64,000 nt of DNA from Archangium violaceum Cb vi76 (GCF_000733295.1 NZ_JPMI01000011.1:1-64000); one strand, 5' to 3'. Positions 26,354-35,610 are shown, numbered from the stretch's first letter. Translations and numbers: made by a program. The notes: a model not told the origin generated them from the sequence alone.

Positions 26354-27541
26354 TCAGTGGAGGGGCCGGGGTCCGGTCCGCTCCGGCATCGAGGGGGACA
26401 GCTGCTCGCGCGGGGCCTTGCCCGTCTCGATGAGCGACTTGAGCCGCGTCAGGTCGTCATCCATCTGCTTCTTGGGGTCGGCGCCCAGCAACCGGGCGAA
26501 GACGTGGCCCAGCGCGCCCACGGGCGGGTGGTAGGACATGCGGATGTCCAGCCGCGTGGAGCGTCCGTCGTGGCACGGCGCGAAGTGGATGATGCCGGCG
26601 TGCTCCACCGTGGAGCCGTCCACGCTCTTCCAGGCGAGCACCCGGTGGGGGATGAGCCGGGTGATGATGGCATCCCACTCGAAGACGGTGCCGGCCGGGC
26701 CCCTCACCCGCCAGTGCGAGCGGTCCTCACCGCTGGTGCGCACCTCCTCCACGTGGCTCATGAAGCGCGGGAAGTTCTCCATGGCCCGCCAGAAGCCGAA
26801 CACCTCCTTCACCGGGGCGTGGACGATGATGTTCTTGTGCACGTCGATGGCCAGCCGCCGGCCGCCCATGCCGGTGAGGTTCGTGAGCGCGATGTTGGTG
26901 ATGCTGCGCAGGGTGATGAGCGAGCCGAGGAGGACGGAGCCCAGGCCGCCCACGCCGCCGCGCTGGAGGCCCCACGTCAGCAGGCTCGCGCCCCCGAGCC
27001 CCGCCACGAAGCGCGCCGCGGGGGACCAGTTGCACTGGAGGAACTCGGGCCGGTCTCCGGGCCGGATGTTGCCGCCCTGGAGCTCCGGATGGCTGCCCGG
27101 TTGCTGGAAGACCTGGAGGTTGTCCGTCACATCCAGGACACCGCGCACGTGCGCGATGCGCGAGAGGATCCTCGGGTACTCGGCCGCGAGCACGACGCCG
27201 TCGAGCTGGACCCGGCCCTGCTGGACGTCCACCTGGAGGGCGTGGGTGTGCGAGCACACGCGGCCGAGCGCCGAGCGGATGCGCGCCTCGAGGGTCCGAT
27301 CGTCCACCTCCTCACGGCGCATCCGGCCCTTCGTCTCGAAGACGAAGCCGCGCGCCCGGTGGACGATGTCGCGCACCACCACGCCGGCGGCCTCCTCGGT
27401 TTCGTGCAGGGCGTGACGGGCCTTGTCGTGCACCACGGCCCGGCGGCGCCGGCCACTGCGCGGGTCCGTCAGATACATGAGCCCCGCGCCCAATCCCATT
27501 CCGCTCACGAGCGACCCCAGAACTCCCATCGGAACTCTCAT
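26354..27541 (-). CDS. BON and SRPBCC (polyketide cyclase-like) domain protein
   Basis: The 395-aa product opens with a glycine-rich membrane segment (GVLGSLVSGMGLGAGLMYL). A BON domain follows (VDDRTLEARIRSALGRV, RVQLDGVVLAAEYPRILSRI, VTDNLQVFQ), then hydrophobic segments and an SRPBCC domain (VHKNIIVHAPVKEVFGFWRA, SHWRVRGPAGTVFEWDAIIT). Proteins with this order are common in myxobacterial and other stress loci and are probably envelope proteins. AAGGAGGG with a further GGGAG precedes the ATG at 27541, which decides the start against longer frames. Confidence 0.85.
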   Translation of the reverse strand: MRVPMGVLGSLVSGMGLGAGLMYLTDPRSGRRRRAVVHDKARHALHETEEAAGVVVRDIVHRARGFVFETKGRMRREEVDDRTLEARIRSALGRVCSHTHALQVDVQQGRVQLDGVVLAAEYPRILSRIAHVRGVLDVTDNLQVFQQPGSHPELQGGNIRPGDRPEFLQCNWSPAARFVAGLGGASLLTWGLQRGGVGGLGSVLLGSLITLRSITNIALTNLTGMGGRRLAIDVHKNIIVHAPVKEVFGFWRAMENFPRFMSHVEEVRTSGEDRSHWRVRGPAGTVFEWDAIITRLIPHRVLAWKSVDGSTVEHAGIIHFAPCHDGRSTRLDIRMSYHPPVGALGHVFARLLGADPKKQMDDDLTRLKSLIETGKAPREQLSPSMPERTGPRPLH

Positions 27542-27707
27542 CTCCCGCCCTCCTTGGAACTCCAGTGGCTCCAACGTGGGGCTGCCGGGCATACGCGACA
27601 GCAGGCAGGCGAGGGCTTCCCTCCCTGGCCGTCTCATACCCGTACCCACCTGGATGAGCAGATTGGTGACGCTGGACGCCTGGTCCAGTCACAACCGAGG
27701 GGGACAC

Positions 27708-28010
27708 ATGCCCGAGAAGACGCCGACGACACCTGGAGCACCGACGAAGGAGCCGGAGCCGCGGACGCCTCCGCGGAGGGACCCGGGGCCCACGCCGGAA
27801 CCGGAAATCGAGCCGCCCACCCGGAGGCACCAGCCGGAGATCGAGCCGCCCACGCGTCAGCCGCCGGAGATCGAACCGCCTTCCCGGCGTGAGCCGCCCA
27901 TGGAGGAGCCGGGACGCCAGGCCGAGCCGGAGCTCAATCCGCCGGGCATCCACGAGGCGCCGGACCCCCGGCAGCAGCCGATGGGCTCGCCTCCCGACGT
28001 CATCGCGTGA
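27708..28010 (+). CDS. Pro/Glu-rich low-complexity protein
   Basis: The 100-aa product is almost wholly Pro, Glu and Arg. It contains a short tandem unit, EIEPPTR or EIEPPSR, repeated about every 13 residues (EPEIEPPTRRHQ, PEIEPPTRQP, PEIEPPSRRE). There is no signal peptide and it is likely disordered. A GAGGGGG site precedes the ATG. Its stop runs directly into the signal peptidase gene, so the two may be co-transcribed. Function unknown. Confidence 0.55.
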   Translation: MPEKTPTTPGAPTKEPEPRTPPRRDPGPTPEPEIEPPTRRHQPEIEPPTRQPPEIEPPSRREPPMEEPGRQAEPELNPPGIHEAPDPRQQPMGSPPDVIA

Positions 28011-28613
28011 GTGACTCCGCCGCCGCGCGCCGGCGGTAGACTCCGGCGCGTGGACGAGGCCGCTGGCCAGAGTGAGGGAAAGCACCGCGCCAGGGGCCGG
28101 CCGTGGAGCGGGCTCGTCCTGGCCGCGGTGGCCCTGCTGCTGGCCGTGCTGGTGCGCGGCTTCGTGGCGGAGCCCCGGCTGATCATCTCGGACTCCATGG
28201 AGCCGGCCCTGACGTATGGGGATCGGCTGCTCATGGAGAAGGTGTCCTACCGGCTGCACCCACCGCGCGCCGGAGACATCGTCGTCTTCGAGCCGCTTCC
28301 CGAGGCGGACCGGCGGGGCGCGCTCCGGGTGGAGGCCCACATCAAGCGCGTCATCGCTCTACCGGGACAGGTGGTGCAGGTGCGCGAGGGCCAGGTGCTC
28401 ATCGACGGGCAGCCGCTGCGCGAGCCCTACGTGGCCGAGCCGCCCGCGTACGAGTGGGGACCCGCGCGAGTGCCCGAGGACATGCTCTTCGTGTTGGGGG
28501 ACAACCGCAACGCCAGCGCGGACTCCCACGTCTGGGGATTCCTGCCGCGGCGCAACGTGCTCGGAAGGGTGGGGCTGCGATTCTGGCCGCCCGGACGCGC
28601 CGGGGGCCTCTGA
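28011..28613 (+). CDS. lepB: Signal peptidase I
   Basis: The 200-aa protein has one N-terminal membrane anchor (SGLVLAAVALLLAVLVRGF) and the S26 domain: catalytic Ser in ISDSMEPALTYGD, catalytic Lys in HIKRVIALPGQVV, and VLGDNRNASADSHVWGFLP (box E). It cleaves signal peptides of secreted proteins. The GTG at 28011 directly follows the previous stop; a GTG at 28050 is an alternative start, and neither has a clear ribosome site. Shorter than E. coli LepB, it resembles Gram-positive-type single-anchor enzymes. Confidence 0.9.
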   Translation: MTPPPRAGGRLRRVDEAAGQSEGKHRARGRPWSGLVLAAVALLLAVLVRGFVAEPRLIISDSMEPALTYGDRLLMEKVSYRLHPPRAGDIVVFEPLPEADRRGALRVEAHIKRVIALPGQVVQVREGQVLIDGQPLREPYVAEPPAYEWGPARVPEDMLFVLGDNRNASADSHVWGFLPRRNVLGRVGLRFWPPGRAGGL

Positions 28614-28667
28614 CGCGGGCCCGCGGAGACGGCATGGACACCGGCTCCGCGGGAGGTGGAGCGGTGG

Positions 28668-28889
28668 CTAGCAGCTCTCGCTGCAGTAGCCCTCGCAGGA
28701 GTAGAGCCGATCCTCACACCGCGTCTGGCAGAGGGTGTCGCTGCCACAGCCGGTCATGCACCGGTTGTAGGCGGGCACACAGGACGAGCAGCACGGCATG
28801 GCCGCCGTCTCCTCGACACCCGTGGTCGCACCCAGCACGCCACCCACCGCCACCGCGAAGCCAAACAGCGCGATCTTCAGAGCCTTCAT
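28668..28889 (-). CDS. Small secreted cysteine-rich protein
   Basis: The 73-aa product has a signal peptide (MKALKIALFGFAVAVGGVLG, cut probably near residue 31) and a mature part with ten cysteines in about 41 residues: CCSSC, NRCMTGCG, LCQTRCE and YSCEGYCSESC. The spacing suggests a disulfide-knit or metal-binding peptide. GGGTGG lies 7 bases before the ATG at 28889. A longer upstream frame to 28976 is not signal-like. Function unknown. Confidence 0.65.
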   Translation of the reverse strand: MKALKIALFGFAVAVGGVLGATTGVEETAAMPCCSSCVPAYNRCMTGCGSDTLCQTRCEDRLYSCEGYCSESC

Positions 28890-28946
28890 GTGGTTTCCAC
28901 CCTTGTCGAGGGACACGCAACGGCAGTCATTGCCATCGCGCGCCCA

Positions 28947-28967
28947 ATACCTACCAAGGAATGCGAG
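28947..28967 (-). promoter_or_regulatory. Candidate shared promoter motif, copy 2
   Basis: On the minus strand this reads CATTCCTTGGTAGGTAT, as in 9317-9333 with one change in that stretch. It is 58 bases upstream of the Cys-rich protein start. See the entry at 9313-9333. Confidence 0.3.
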
Positions 28968-29036
28968 ATAGGACAATGCACCAAAGCCCGCATAACCTGA
29001 TTTGATGGGGGTGGATTGATCCAGCTGGGAGCCGTG

Positions 29037-30806
29037 TCAGTCCCCTCCGCCCGCGCGCTCGAAGAGCTGTGCGATGACCTGGGCGTAGTGCTCGCCGACG
29101 ATGTGGCGCCGCACCTTGAGCGAGGGCGTCAGCTCATTGCGCTCGATGGTGAAGTCCTCGGGGAGGATGGCGAACTTGCGGATGGACTCCGCGCGCGACA
29201 CGGAGCGGTTGGCGGCCGCGATGGCCTGGCCCACCTCGGTGCGCAGTGCCGGGTCCTCCAGCAGCGACTCCAGGGCCTGGCCTTCCTTGCCGTTCTTCCG
29301 CGCCCACTGCTTGAAGGCGCCAGGGTCGAGCGTGACGAGCGCCGCCACGAAAGGTTTGCCCTCGCCCACCACCATGGCCTGGCTGACCAGGGGGTGCTCG
29401 CGGATGCGATCTTCCAGGGGCCCCGGCGCCACGTTCTTCCCGGCGGCGGTGACGAGGATCTCCTTCTTGCGGCCCGTGATGCGCAGGAAGCCCTGCTCGT
29501 CCAGGCTCCCGATGTCTCCCGTCAGCAGCCACCCGTCGGAGGTGAAGGCGCGCTGGGAGGCCTCCTCGTCGTGCCAGTAGCCCTGGAAGACTTGAGGGCC
29601 CTTCACGAGGATCTCGCCATCCTCCGCGATGCGCACGGTGGTGCCGGGCAGCGGACGGCCCACGGTGCCGATGCGCGAGGCCTGGTCGGAGTTGATGGTC
29701 AGCACCGGGCTCGTCTCGGTCATGCCATAGCCCTCGAGCACCTTCACGCCCATGCCGTTGTAGAAGTGATTGAGCCGCTCCGGCAGGGGCCCGCCGCCCG
29801 ACACGACGAAGCGCAACTGGCCGCCGAGCACCGAGCGCAGCGTGCGGTACACGAGCCGCTCGAACACCGCGTGTTGCAGGCGCGCCATGAGCGAGACGCC
29901 GCCCTCGGACCGCTCGCGCGAGTACCGGATGGCCGCGTCCGCGGCGAGGGTGAACACCCGCCCTCGGCCCGCATGGTCGGCCTTCTGCTGGGCTGTCTGG
30001 AAGACCTTCTCCAGGACGCGGGGCACCGTGCCGAACCAGGTGGGACGCACCAGGGCGAGCTCCTCGGTCAGCTTGCCGGGGCTGGTGGCGAAGGCCACCT
30101 CGTTGCCGCGCTCCACGGACGCCAGGAAGAGGATTTTCGCCAGCGCGTGGGCCAGCGGGAGGAACAGGATGGTCCGGTCCTCGGGCGTGATGATGTTGCC
30201 CGCGTAGTCCAGCACCTGCTGGGCGTTCATCCGGATGTTGCCGTGCGTGAGCTCGCAGCCCCGGGGCCGCCCGGTGGTGCCCGAGGTGTAGATGAGGGTG
30301 GCGAGGTGGCTCGTCTTCAGCCCCGAGAGCCGCTCGTCGAGCCGGGCCTCGTCGACCTCGTCTCCGCGCTGCTGGAGGTGCTCGAGCGCCGCCTGGTCGA
30401 TGACGAAGGTGTGGCGGCAGGCCGGGAGCCGGTCCGCGGCCTGCCGGTAGAGGGCGTGCAGGGCATCGGTCTCGAAGAAGGCCACCACCGCCCCGCTGTC
30501 CGAGAGGATCCACTCCACCTGCTCGGCGGAGGAGGTTTCGTAGATGGGCACCGTGGTGGCCCCGGCGGCGAGGATGGCGTAGTCGAGCAGCACCCACTCG
30601 ACGCGCGTCTTCGACATCAGGGCGATGCGCTGGCCCGGCTCGACGCCCAGGGAAATCAACCCCCGGGCGAGCCGGCGCACCGTGCGCACGATGTCCGCGG
30701 CGGTGAGGGGCTCGAAGGTGTCTCCCACGCGGCGCGAGAACAGTGTCTTGTCGGGCGTCCTGCGGGCGTGCTCCAGGAGGGGTTGGAGCAGGTGTGCTTC
30801 ACTCAT
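29037..30806 (-). CDS. Long-chain acyl-CoA synthetase (AMP-forming)
   Basis: The 589-aa protein is a complete ANL-superfamily ligase: the P-loop-like TLIYTSGTTGRPRGCELTH (about residue 168), VLEGYGMTETSPVL (A5), GWLLTGDIGSLDEQGFLRIT (A7), GRKKEILVTAAGKNVAPG (A8), and ELTPSLKVRRHIV with the C-terminal catalytic Lys region. It activates long-chain fatty acids for beta-oxidation or lipid synthesis. The ATG at 30806 (MSEAHLLQPL) is chosen; the frame reads open upstream without homologous sequence. Confidence 0.93.
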   Translation of the reverse strand: MSEAHLLQPLLEHARRTPDKTLFSRRVGDTFEPLTAADIVRTVRRLARGLISLGVEPGQRIALMSKTRVEWVLLDYAILAAGATTVPIYETSSAEQVEWILSDSGAVVAFFETDALHALYRQAADRLPACRHTFVIDQAALEHLQQRGDEVDEARLDERLSGLKTSHLATLIYTSGTTGRPRGCELTHGNIRMNAQQVLDYAGNIITPEDRTILFLPLAHALAKILFLASVERGNEVAFATSPGKLTEELALVRPTWFGTVPRVLEKVFQTAQQKADHAGRGRVFTLAADAAIRYSRERSEGGVSLMARLQHAVFERLVYRTLRSVLGGQLRFVVSGGGPLPERLNHFYNGMGVKVLEGYGMTETSPVLTINSDQASRIGTVGRPLPGTTVRIAEDGEILVKGPQVFQGYWHDEEASQRAFTSDGWLLTGDIGSLDEQGFLRITGRKKEILVTAAGKNVAPGPLEDRIREHPLVSQAMVVGEGKPFVAALVTLDPGAFKQWARKNGKEGQALESLLEDPALRTEVGQAIAAANRSVSRAESIRKFAILPEDFTIERNELTPSLKVRRHIVGEHYAQVIAQLFERAGGGD

Positions 30807-30840
30807 AGGGCGCCCACCATAATGCCGGGCGCCGGGATTG

Positions 30841-32325
30841 CTACGCTCCGCAGCCGACGTTGTTCTGGTAGCGACGGCAATCCTCCTCGGTGCCCACGTC
30901 GCGCGACTCCTCGAGTAGCCAGCGGAACATGCCGTTCGCGATGGCCTTCTCCTGGCGCTCGTTGAACAGCCACGCGCCCAGGTTGCAGAGGGGGACATTC
31001 ACCGCGTCGAAGGCGAGCCGCCGCACCTCGAGCCCGCCGAGGCTCGTGGCCAGGGTGCACTGGTGTTGGAGCGCCAGGAAGTGCCGCCACTCCTCTTCGC
31101 TGGGCAGGGGCCGCCGTTCCGCGAGCCGGTACGTCATGTCCTGGGCAGCGGATTCGATGCGCTCGAGGAGCTCGTTGCGGACGCGGTACGCCACGTTCTC
31201 CACCATGTCGCTGCCGGGCTCGAGCTGCGCGAGCTTCACCTCGCGGGCCAGGGCCCAGGCCGCCAGCTCCTCCGCCACCTCGTCTCCGAGCACGTCCAGG
31301 GCCTCGGCTCCCGCGAGAGGGCCTACCCCCTGTGCCCGCTCCGCCGCGAGGTCATGTACCTTGCTGGAGTCCAGCGCCTCGTCCCAGGCGACCGCCGCGG
31401 CGGAGAGCGCCAACGCCTCGTGTCCTGCGGGCACCCGGGCGAGGGCGGCATGCAACTCCAGCGCGCGAGCCAGGCGATCCGCCGCCTGGGTTTCACCGGC
31501 CTCCAGGTCCAGCAGGGATGCGCGGCGGGGTGGGGTCCGCCACGCGCGCTTCAGCAGGGGCCAGGTTGCCCACCAACGCAGGGCGAGCACCCACCACGAT
31601 ATGAGGACGACCCTGCCCGCGTGGGGCTCGGCGAGCAGGCGCCGGGCCGAGGCACGGAAGAAGGCGGCGAGCGAGTAGGAGCCGCTGCCTTTCTGGGAGA
31701 TCACGAGCACCTCGCGCCACCGTCCGTGGGCGGCGGCGTCGGCGAGGCACCACTCCAGCGCCAGCTTCCGGGCGAGCCGGGGCGCGACGCGCCGGTCGAG
31801 CAGGCTCACGCTGCGGCACAGGACTCGCGCCGTCTCCAGGTCTCCGCGCGAGGCGGCCATCAAACCGTGGGCGACGATCCCAGCGCCCCGCAGCGGACTG
31901 TCCGCCGCCTCCAGCTTCGCTTCCACGTAGGCCCGAGCCTCGGCGGAGGGGTTCCGGGCGCGCAGGAGCGCCCAGGCGGCGGCGAGCGCCTGTCCACCCC
32001 GAGCGTCCGAGCCCCAGCTCATCATGGCCAGGTAGCTGAAGCGGGATGCCCAGCGTGGCCAGCCGAGCGGGATGAACACGTGGCGGGCGACGGTCCAGGG
32101 AAAGCACAGGGCGATCCCCAGCAGGGTGAACGGCGCGAAGAACCACACGCCCGCGAGCAACCCGAACAAGGTGAAGAGCGTGGACGGGATGACGAGGACG
32201 ATGGTGAGGAAGAGATAGCTCGAATTCGTCGCGTAGGGAGACGCCTGTTGCGACTGCCCCTCCTGGTTCCTGCTCAACAGCCGGAGCGCGACGATGACGC
32301 CGATGATGGCTCCGAAGGGAATCAT
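30841..32325 (-). CDS. Membrane protein with long helical tail, Hsp70-operon partner
   Basis: The 494-aa product has an N-terminal helix (AIIGVIVALRLLS), two close membrane segments (LFLTIVLVIPSTLFTLFGLL, VWFFAPFTLLGIALC) and a long helical, Ala/Leu/Arg-rich cytoplasmic part resembling TPR-like repeats (GLMAASRGDLETARVLCRSV). Its ATG overlaps the stop of the J-like gene (ATGA). The three genes hsp70-like, J-like and this one therefore form a coupled operon, which suggests it anchors or targets the chaperone. Function is inferred from context. Confidence 0.6.
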   Translation of the reverse strand: MIPFGAIIGVIVALRLLSRNQEGQSQQASPYATNSSYLFLTIVLVIPSTLFTLFGLLAGVWFFAPFTLLGIALCFPWTVARHVFIPLGWPRWASRFSYLAMMSWGSDARGGQALAAAWALLRARNPSAEARAYVEAKLEAADSPLRGAGIVAHGLMAASRGDLETARVLCRSVSLLDRRVAPRLARKLALEWCLADAAAHGRWREVLVISQKGSGSYSLAAFFRASARRLLAEPHAGRVVLISWWVLALRWWATWPLLKRAWRTPPRRASLLDLEAGETQAADRLARALELHAALARVPAGHEALALSAAAVAWDEALDSSKVHDLAAERAQGVGPLAGAEALDVLGDEVAEELAAWALAREVKLAQLEPGSDMVENVAYRVRNELLERIESAAQDMTYRLAERRPLPSEEEWRHFLALQHQCTLATSLGGLEVRRLAFDAVNVPLCNLGAWLFNERQEKAIANGMFRWLLEESRDVGTEEDCRRYQNNVGCGA

Positions 32326-32681
32326 CCCGGCCTCCGCCACCCGAGCCGCACCGGTGCCTCGGGCCAGGACGCGGGCTCCTCCTTCGCGGGCACCTGGGCC
32401 GCCGGAGTCCCCGGAGGCAGTTGGGCCCAGAGCGCGTGCTGGAGCCGGGTCGTGGGGTCTCGCAGCGTGGCCATGGAGGCGCGGACGAGCTCGGCGGTGC
32501 GCGGCATGCGGCCCACGGGCGTGTCGTAGTGCGCGGCCTCGGAGAGCCCCAGCTCCAGCATGGCGAGCAGCTTCTGGCCCTCGCGTTCCACCTCCATGCG
32601 GGTGCACGAGGGACGCAGGCCCAGCACGTGAAAGGCATTCTCCTTCAGCCGGGCGAAGACGTCCTTCTCCGAGAGGCTCAT
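32322..32681 (-). CDS. J-domain-like small protein lacking the HPD motif
   Basis: The 119-aa protein begins MSLSEKDVFARLKENAFHVL and continues GLRPSCTRMEVEREGQKLLA, then ASMATLRDPTTRLQHALWA. The pattern (F-x-V-L-G-L-x-P, E-x-E-x-x-x-Q-K-L-L, L-x-D-P-x-x-R-L) is that of a J-domain relative, but the HPD tripeptide that drives Hsp70 ATPase is absent. Start and stop overlap both neighbours by ATGA. The C-terminus is Pro-rich. A co-factor role for the neighbouring Hsp70 is inferred. Confidence 0.6.
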   Translation of the reverse strand: MSLSEKDVFARLKENAFHVLGLRPSCTRMEVEREGQKLLAMLELGLSEAAHYDTPVGRMPRTAELVRASMATLRDPTTRLQHALWAQLPPGTPAAQVPAKEEPASWPEAPVRLGWRRPG

Positions 32682-35140
32682 CGGACCCCCGAGTCGTGCG
32701 CCAGCCGGCGCTCCTGCGCGTCCTCCGGCAGCAGCCGCCAGAGCTGCTCCACCACGTGACGCAGCTCCTCGCGGCGCTGCTGCTCCAGGGCGCGCCGGCC
32801 TCGCTGCACCAGCTCCTCGGCCTTGGACACGTCGGAGGCCTCGGACACGCGGCTGGAGGCGGAGTCGAACTGCCACTCCCACGCGGACGGGTGACGGTAG
32901 AAGGCCGCGTTGCCCAGCTTGCGGACGCTGCGCAGGTGCCGTTGCAGCTCCACCTGCTGGCGTCCGGCGCGAGCCCGCTCACAGGCCTTCATGGCCTCGT
33001 CCAGCAGCGTCTGCTCCGCGGGGCTGCCGAACTGCGCCACCCAGGAGGACGCGACGGCGAGCTCCTCGCGCACCGTCTCCTCCAGCTCCGGCCAGCGCAG
33101 GCCCGCCTCCGCCTGCTCCAGCTGTGCGTCCAGGTCCAGCAGCCCGCGCCGGGCCTTCTGTCCCGCGTCCGCGTCGCCGCCGCGCGCCGCCTCCACGTCG
33201 CGTTCGATCTCCGCGAGCGCCTGGTCCGCCTGGGACAGACTGGCCACCACGCCGGGAGCGCCCCGGCGGAAAGCGGAGGAGCGCAGCATGGACAGCCGCT
33301 CGCGGGCGGCGGTGAGGCCCTCCTGGAGCGACTCGGGCGTGGCGTCCGGCACCTGGAGCTGGGCCACCTGCTCGAACACCTGGCCCAGGGCGGGCACCAG
33401 CGCGCGGGCCGACAGCCGGCCGCCGCGGTCCAGCTCCAGCGTCAGCTCCACCTCGGCGTCGGCGGGCAGCGAGGCCTTGAGCTGATCTCCCCGAATCTCC
33501 AGCGCGCCCACGAGCCGGCACAGGTGGGCCCACTCGAGCTCGCCCTGGACGATGGGGATGCGCAGCACATTGCCGGTGGAGCCCTTGGCCACGGCCTCGA
33601 CGGTGCGCTGGCGGAAGGTGCGGCGGGCGGGGAGGGGAGCGCCGCGCTCGAAGTAGACGCGCACGGCGTTGTTGGCGAGCGCCACGCCGATGCTGCGCGA
33701 CAGGGGCGGATCGCTCAGGGTGAGGCCCTGGACGATGGTGAACGAGGCGGGAGCCAGCGGCACCGGCTTGCCATCGGCGCCCATGCCCTCCAGCCGGAAG
33801 GTGTTGGGCTTGCGCGGGACGAGCTCCACGGAGAGGACGAAGGCGCCCTCGGCGGAGAGGGGGGAGTCGGGGCTGCTCCAGCCCCCATCCGCCCGGACGA
33901 GCCGGACCAGGGCGGGCTTGGGGCCGGAGTCTCCCTCCACGAGGCGGCCCACCACGTGCGGCGACAGGTCCGAGCTCATGGCGGGGTACTGGAGCCACAC
34001 CTTGCGGCCGGAGGGGGCGGGCTGGGCGCTGGAGGCGGCGGGGCGGCCATCGAGCCCGGAGGAGGCGGCATAGAGAGCGGCGCCCTGGGCCACGAGCGTC
34101 ATGGGGTCCAGATCCGTGGCGAAGGGCGCACCCAGCGCGGCCTGCACCTGGGAGCGGAGGAAGGGCATGGCGGTGGGGCCGCCCACCAGCACCACCTTGC
34201 CGAGCTGCGAGGGCTCCAGACCATGCGCGGCGAGCAGCCGCAGACAGACGTTGATGGAGCGCTGGACCAGGGGGGCGCAGGCGGCCTCGACGCGGGCGCG
34301 GGTGAGGACCACGTCCACGTCCACCGGGCCGTTGTCGGTCTCGAAGGCACCGGGCACGAGGAGGGGCAGCTCGTCGGTGCGGGACAGCTCGATCTTCGCC
34401 TCCTCCACGGCGCGTTTCAGCTTGCGCAGGGCGGTGGCGTGACGAGGGTCCGCGCGGCGGATGTCCACGCCCTGGGTGCGGAGCAGCTCGGCGAGCACTT
34501 CGTCGACGATGGCCTGGTCGAAGTCGCGGCCGCCGAGGAAGTTGTCGCCATCGTGGCCGACGACGCGGAGCAGCCCGTCACGGGTCTCGAGGAGGGACAC
34601 GTCGAAGGTGCCGCCGCCGAGGTCATAGACGAGCCAGCTGCCCTCGTCGTTGGCGCTCCATCCGGCGGCGAGCGCGGAGGCGACGGGCTCCTGGATGAGC
34701 TCGACGCGGGAGAAGCCTGCGAGGCGTGCGGCCTCGGAGGTGGCGGCGCTCTGGGGGAGCTCGAAGAGGGCGGGGACGGAGATGACGGCGCAGGTGGGGG
34801 CCACGCCGAGCTGCTGCTCCACGTCCTTGCGGAGGGACTTGAGGACCTCGGCGGCGAGCTCCTCGGGCTTCTTGGAGAGCTTGGCGGCGGCGAACTCGAG
34901 GGCCTGGGAGGTGCCCATGAGGCGCTTGAACTCGGAGCGGGTGTTCTGGGGGTCCGAGTCGATGAGGCGGCGGGCGCGGTCTCCGACGGTGACGGCGCCG
35001 CGCGCGTCGATGCGCACCACGGAGGGCGTGAGGTTGGCGCCCTGGGCGTTGCGGATGAGCGTGAGCTTCTCTCCATCGAAGGCCGCCGCGGTGGAGTTGG
35101 TGGTCCCGAGATCGATGCCGACGTACAGCGGTGTGGCCAT
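32678..35140 (-). CDS. Long Hsp70 (DnaK-like) protein
   Basis: The 820-aa protein has a full Hsp70 nucleotide-binding domain: GIDLGTTNSTAAAFDGE (phosphate 1), SVPALFELPQSAATSEAARL and IQEPVASALAAG, VYDLGGGTFDVSLLE (phosphate 2), and VVLVGGPTAMPFLRSQV (adenosine). The second half diverges from DnaK: no standard substrate-binding lid, but a beta region then a Glu/Arg-rich helical tail, giving about 180 residues more than DnaK. The ATG at 35140 (MATPLYVG) fits the family start. It leads the operon with the J-like and membrane proteins, so it is probably a specialised, not housekeeping, chaperone. Confidence 0.88.
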   Translation of the reverse strand: MATPLYVGIDLGTTNSTAAAFDGEKLTLIRNAQGANLTPSVVRIDARGAVTVGDRARRLIDSDPQNTRSEFKRLMGTSQALEFAAAKLSKKPEELAAEVLKSLRKDVEQQLGVAPTCAVISVPALFELPQSAATSEAARLAGFSRVELIQEPVASALAAGWSANDEGSWLVYDLGGGTFDVSLLETRDGLLRVVGHDGDNFLGGRDFDQAIVDEVLAELLRTQGVDIRRADPRHATALRKLKRAVEEAKIELSRTDELPLLVPGAFETDNGPVDVDVVLTRARVEAACAPLVQRSINVCLRLLAAHGLEPSQLGKVVLVGGPTAMPFLRSQVQAALGAPFATDLDPMTLVAQGAALYAASSGLDGRPAASSAQPAPSGRKVWLQYPAMSSDLSPHVVGRLVEGDSGPKPALVRLVRADGGWSSPDSPLSAEGAFVLSVELVPRKPNTFRLEGMGADGKPVPLAPASFTIVQGLTLSDPPLSRSIGVALANNAVRVYFERGAPLPARRTFRQRTVEAVAKGSTGNVLRIPIVQGELEWAHLCRLVGALEIRGDQLKASLPADAEVELTLELDRGGRLSARALVPALGQVFEQVAQLQVPDATPESLQEGLTAARERLSMLRSSAFRRGAPGVVASLSQADQALAEIERDVEAARGGDADAGQKARRGLLDLDAQLEQAEAGLRWPELEETVREELAVASSWVAQFGSPAEQTLLDEAMKACERARAGRQQVELQRHLRSVRKLGNAAFYRHPSAWEWQFDSASSRVSEASDVSKAEELVQRGRRALEQQRREELRHVVEQLWRLLPEDAQERRLAHDSGVR

Positions 35141-35247
35141 GATGGTGGCGGAGCATACATGGAGGCACCGCGCTGGTGCACCCGGGCTGGCCTCCATTGG
35201 AGCAGCAGGTGCCCGCGGAGGACCATCCAAGCTGTCTTGAGGTCGCT

Positions 35248-35610
35248 TTACTTGCGCACCACGATACCCAACGTGTCGCCTTGGGAGTTTCTGTCAAGCA
35301 CGGGGCTTATGACCTGAAGTCCGGCTTCATCCAGGCACTTCTTGAAGAACCAGTCGAGCCAGACCGGGCCTGTATCTGGAGTGTCGGTTACCGTCTTGAG
35401 GATATCGCGGTGCTCTTGCGGCAGAACATCGACCAGTTTCGCGTAGAGTTCGAGCGTGTTTCCCCGATTGAATCCAGGGTTGTCAGTCAGCTCCTTGAGG
35501 GTTCCGACGAATCGACGATGGATTCGTTCGACCTCTTCACCCAGCATTTGCGCCAGTAGCTGTGGTAGCCCGTATCTTTGCATATAGCGTGAAGTCGGAG
35601 CACGAGGCAT
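35248..35610 (-). CDS. Hypothetical protein in a lipoprotein cluster
   Basis: The 120-aa cytoplasmic-looking protein is mostly helical (LPQLLAQMLGEEVERIHRRF, NTLELYAKLVDVLPQEH) and ends with NSQGDTLGIVVRK. Base composition is visibly less GC-rich than most of the window, as in the two genes upstream. It lies 28 bases after the small lipoprotein gene in the same direction. No family recognised; a small immunity-type protein is possible. Confidence 0.55.
   Translation of the reverse strand: MPRAPTSRYMQRYGLPQLLAQMLGEEVERIHRRFVGTLKELTDNPGFNRGNTLELYAKLVDVLPQEHRDILKTVTDTPDTGPVWLDWFFKKCLDEAGLQVISPVLDRNSQGDTLGIVVRK

Noticed and set aside
29016-30965. A long plus-strand frame opposite the acyl-CoA synthetase
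   Set aside because: The minus strand has all ligase motifs; the plus frame has none.
32294-35317. A 1007-codon open frame on the plus strand opposite the Hsp70 operon
   Set aside because: The minus strand encodes a clear Hsp70; the plus frame is Gly/Ala/Glu-rich without motifs.
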